Assembly: GCF_000269805.1 (NCBI RefSeq)
Contig: NZ_JH711481.1
Location: 1,042,569-1,106,568, forward strand
Origin: Actinomyces massiliensis 4401292
Lineage (GTDB): Bacteria; Actinomycetota; Actinomycetes; Actinomycetales; Actinomycetaceae
Length of the DNA stretch: 64,000 nt
Reading direction: 5' to 3'
The notes below the pieces were generated by a model. That model ran no database searches and was not told the origin of the DNA. It saw only the letters and a program-made list of their open reading frames with translations. The translations under genes and the position numbers were made by a program. Shown piece by piece: positions 62,580 to 64,000 of this stretch (positions are counted from its first letter, which is position 1; every line of letters starts with the position of its first letter).

Positions 62580-63637
62580 AGTGGGACCACCGTTCCCCCG
62601 GTCACCAGGCTCAGGGGCTGCAGCCCCTTGGGCGATAGCAATCCCGCCACGACGGCGTCGTCCGAGGCGATGCTCAGCGCCAGTCGCCTGTGCTGCTCGG
62701 TTCCGCCCGTCAGCGGCAGCATGGAGGAGCGGTCGGTCAGCGCGAGATGCCCGGCCTCATCAATGGCGAGCCGTCCGGCCACGATCGCCGGGCGGGCGTC
62801 CGCCCACGGATCGGCGGACAGGGCGTCGCGCCAGGCCTTGCGGGCGCCGGTGATCGGCGCGGGGGTGGGGGTCCAGCCGGTGACCGCCCCCGTTGAGGGG
62901 TACTCCTGCCGTGACAGTGCGCGCAGGGAATCACCCGGGTAGAAGTGCAGGCGGGCCTCGACCTGGGTGCCGGCGGTATAGGTCCGTGGAAGCTCGTCGC
63001 GCTCGCGCGCATAGGCGATGACCCGTGCCCAGCGGTGCGTCTTCCTGCCGTACAGCCAGGAGTGCCGGGCCACGCCCCGCCCCTCGCTGCGGTCCTGCGA
63101 GCCCACGACCACCCAGTGGTCCTTGACCTCCGGTTCGGTGAGGACGACCTCGGTCCGGACGCTCATGCCCAGTTGATGGCGCATGGCCGTCGCCAGGTCG
63201 GACGGCAGGTGCGTGCGCTCCCTCCAGGCGCGCACGAGCAGATGGATGGTGCCGAGCTCATCGGTGGCGGTCTGCACCCAGGCGGGGTCCTCGTCGTCGG
63301 CCGCGGCCGTCTCGGTCAGCTCGGCTAACTCGTCGGCCAGCTCGTCGGCCAACTCCGTCAGGCGCGTGGCCAGTGCGGGCGCCTGCGCCTCGACCATGCG
63401 AGCGGCTAGTCGACGCAGAGCTGTCGGCAGTCCCTCGCCGGATGCGGCGATGCCCTGCTCGACCTGCTCCGCCATCCAGTGGTCGAGTTCGTCCAGGCCA
63501 TCGGTCATGCGCTGCTCGCCGTGGGAGGTAGGTGCGTCGGCCGGGCGACGGTCCGATCCGCTGGGCGAGGAGGTGCGCGCAGCCGCCTCTGTGGATGCAG
63601 CGGACTCGGTGGACTCAGCGGGCGTGGTCATCACCAT
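62576..63637 (-). CDS. SWIM-family protein lacking its SWIM zinc finger
   Basis: A 353-residue protein. From about residue 45, LDELDHWMAEQVEQGIAASG and the later DDEDPAWVQTATDELGTIHL and VVVGSQDRSEGRG match the C-terminal two thirds of actinobacterial SWIM zinc-finger proteins that accompany DUF5691. The N-terminal part with the CxCx(n)CxH finger is missing: residues 1-43 are Ser/Thr/Ala/Glu-rich filler and no SWIM motif lies in any frame of the next 360 bp. Either the gene was truncated and re-started or this lineage lacks the finger. ATG 63637 is the first usable start. Confidence 0.7.
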   Translation of the reverse strand: MVMTTPAESTESAASTEAAARTSSPSGSDRRPADAPTSHGEQRMTDGLDELDHWMAEQVEQGIAASGEGLPTALRRLAARMVEAQAPALATRLTELADELADELAELTETAAADDEDPAWVQTATDELGTIHLLVRAWRERTHLPSDLATAMRHQLGMSVRTEVVLTEPEVKDHWVVVGSQDRSEGRGVARHSWLYGRKTHRWARVIAYARERDELPRTYTAGTQVEARLHFYPGDSLRALSRQEYPSTGAVTGWTPTPAPITGARKAWRDALSADPWADARPAIVAGRLAIDEAGHLALTDRSSMLPLTGGTEQHRRLALSIASDDAVVAGLLSPKGLQPLSLVTGGTVVPL

Positions 63638-64000
63638 GGTGCCCTGCTCGGGTGATCGGTCGGGTGGGCATGTGCCGTGGTCATGAGCCAGAGTTCCTCA
63701 AGGACGTCATTTGGATTGTGAAGGACCGCGTGGCGCCGGAAGCAGGGTTCATCACGGTTGGCAAAGCCTCCAGAGGCCTCCAACGACCTCCAAAGGCCTC
63801 GGTGTAATGAACCGATACAATCCTATGGCGCAAAATTACGATTCGGCAACGAATCGTATGTCCCTGAGATGAGTGCGTCCCGGAAGCGCGCCGGAGTGGC
63901 GTGGCGATAGATTTTCTGAACGGCGCATAAAAATGCAATGATACTCATTCTCGCTCGATGGGCTTTGAATCGTTTGCGGGACCGCTATGCCTGCGTCTCC
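63638..64000. other. Upstream region at right edge
   Basis: No gene is evident. A cluster of CCTCCAGAGGCCTCC-like repeats lies at 63765-63800, and the last 150 bp are richer in A+T (ATTTTCTGAACGG, AAAAATGCAATGATACTC). It may hold the promoter of the DUF5691 operon. Confidence 0.4.

Overview
The window is about 70% G+C, densely coded and typical of Actinobacteria. The mix of genes (DUF3073, DUF3618 and holin-X proteins, actinobacterial SCP-like protein, DUF3152, phosphatidylcholine synthase, fused fructose PTS, purF-purM) suggests an Actinomyces-like member of the Actinomycetaceae. That placement is inference from gene content; no rRNA is present. There is no transposase, prophage or CRISPR array.

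Layout. 0-11.7 kb: a partial DUF3152 protease-like gene, vapB with a broken vapC, phosphatidylcholine synthase, a flavoprotein, a cupin, a methyltransferase, gdhA and an exported 5'-nucleotidase. 11.87-15.18 kb: a low-G+C 3.3 kb island bounded by a 14-bp direct repeat. It carries a DUF262 protein, a HEPN protein split by a frameshift in an A8 run, a 5-cytosine DNA methyltransferase and a probable vsr remnant; it looks like an acquired restriction or defence system. 15.2-20.1 kb: SCP-like protein, then fructose operon (DeoR regulator, 1-phosphofructokinase, PTS EIIABC). 20.5-23.7 kb: GntR regulator, four-carbon acid sugar kinase and L-threonate-type dehydrogenase. 23.8-26.8 kb: purF-purM. 26.9-34.1 kb: MFS exporter, DUF3073, a holin-X/DUF3618/DUF3618 operon and a heterodimeric ABC exporter with one degenerate ATP site. 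34.4-40.4 kb: a large low-complexity membrane protein, NagZ-type lipoprotein, zincin, tRNA-Glu/Asp/Phe and a PadR-membrane protein pair. 41.4-49.6 kb: MscS channel, msrB, an EEP hydrolase, two transporters and a gluconate cluster (GntR, gntK, gntP). 50-55.3 kb: a DUF4352 protein with poly-G tracts, DEAD-box helicase, quinone reductase, CPBP protease and an XRE-membrane protein pair. 55.7-58.5 kb: small genes, mostly of unknown function, beside tRNA-Lys. 59-60.9 kb: TetR-MFS. 61-63.6 kb: DUF5691 and a SWIM-family protein lacking its SWIM domain.

The most striking non-coding feature is a set of three intergenic repeat families: five arrays of a 22-bp unit at exact 22-bp spacing with 4-6 copies; five copies of a roughly 72-bp nested palindrome placed mostly between convergent genes; and two long hairpins around a CTGTACGG loop. 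The first two families share the core CGAGATCG. Low-complexity Ser/Ala/Glu/Gly linkers recur inside otherwise ordinary proteins.
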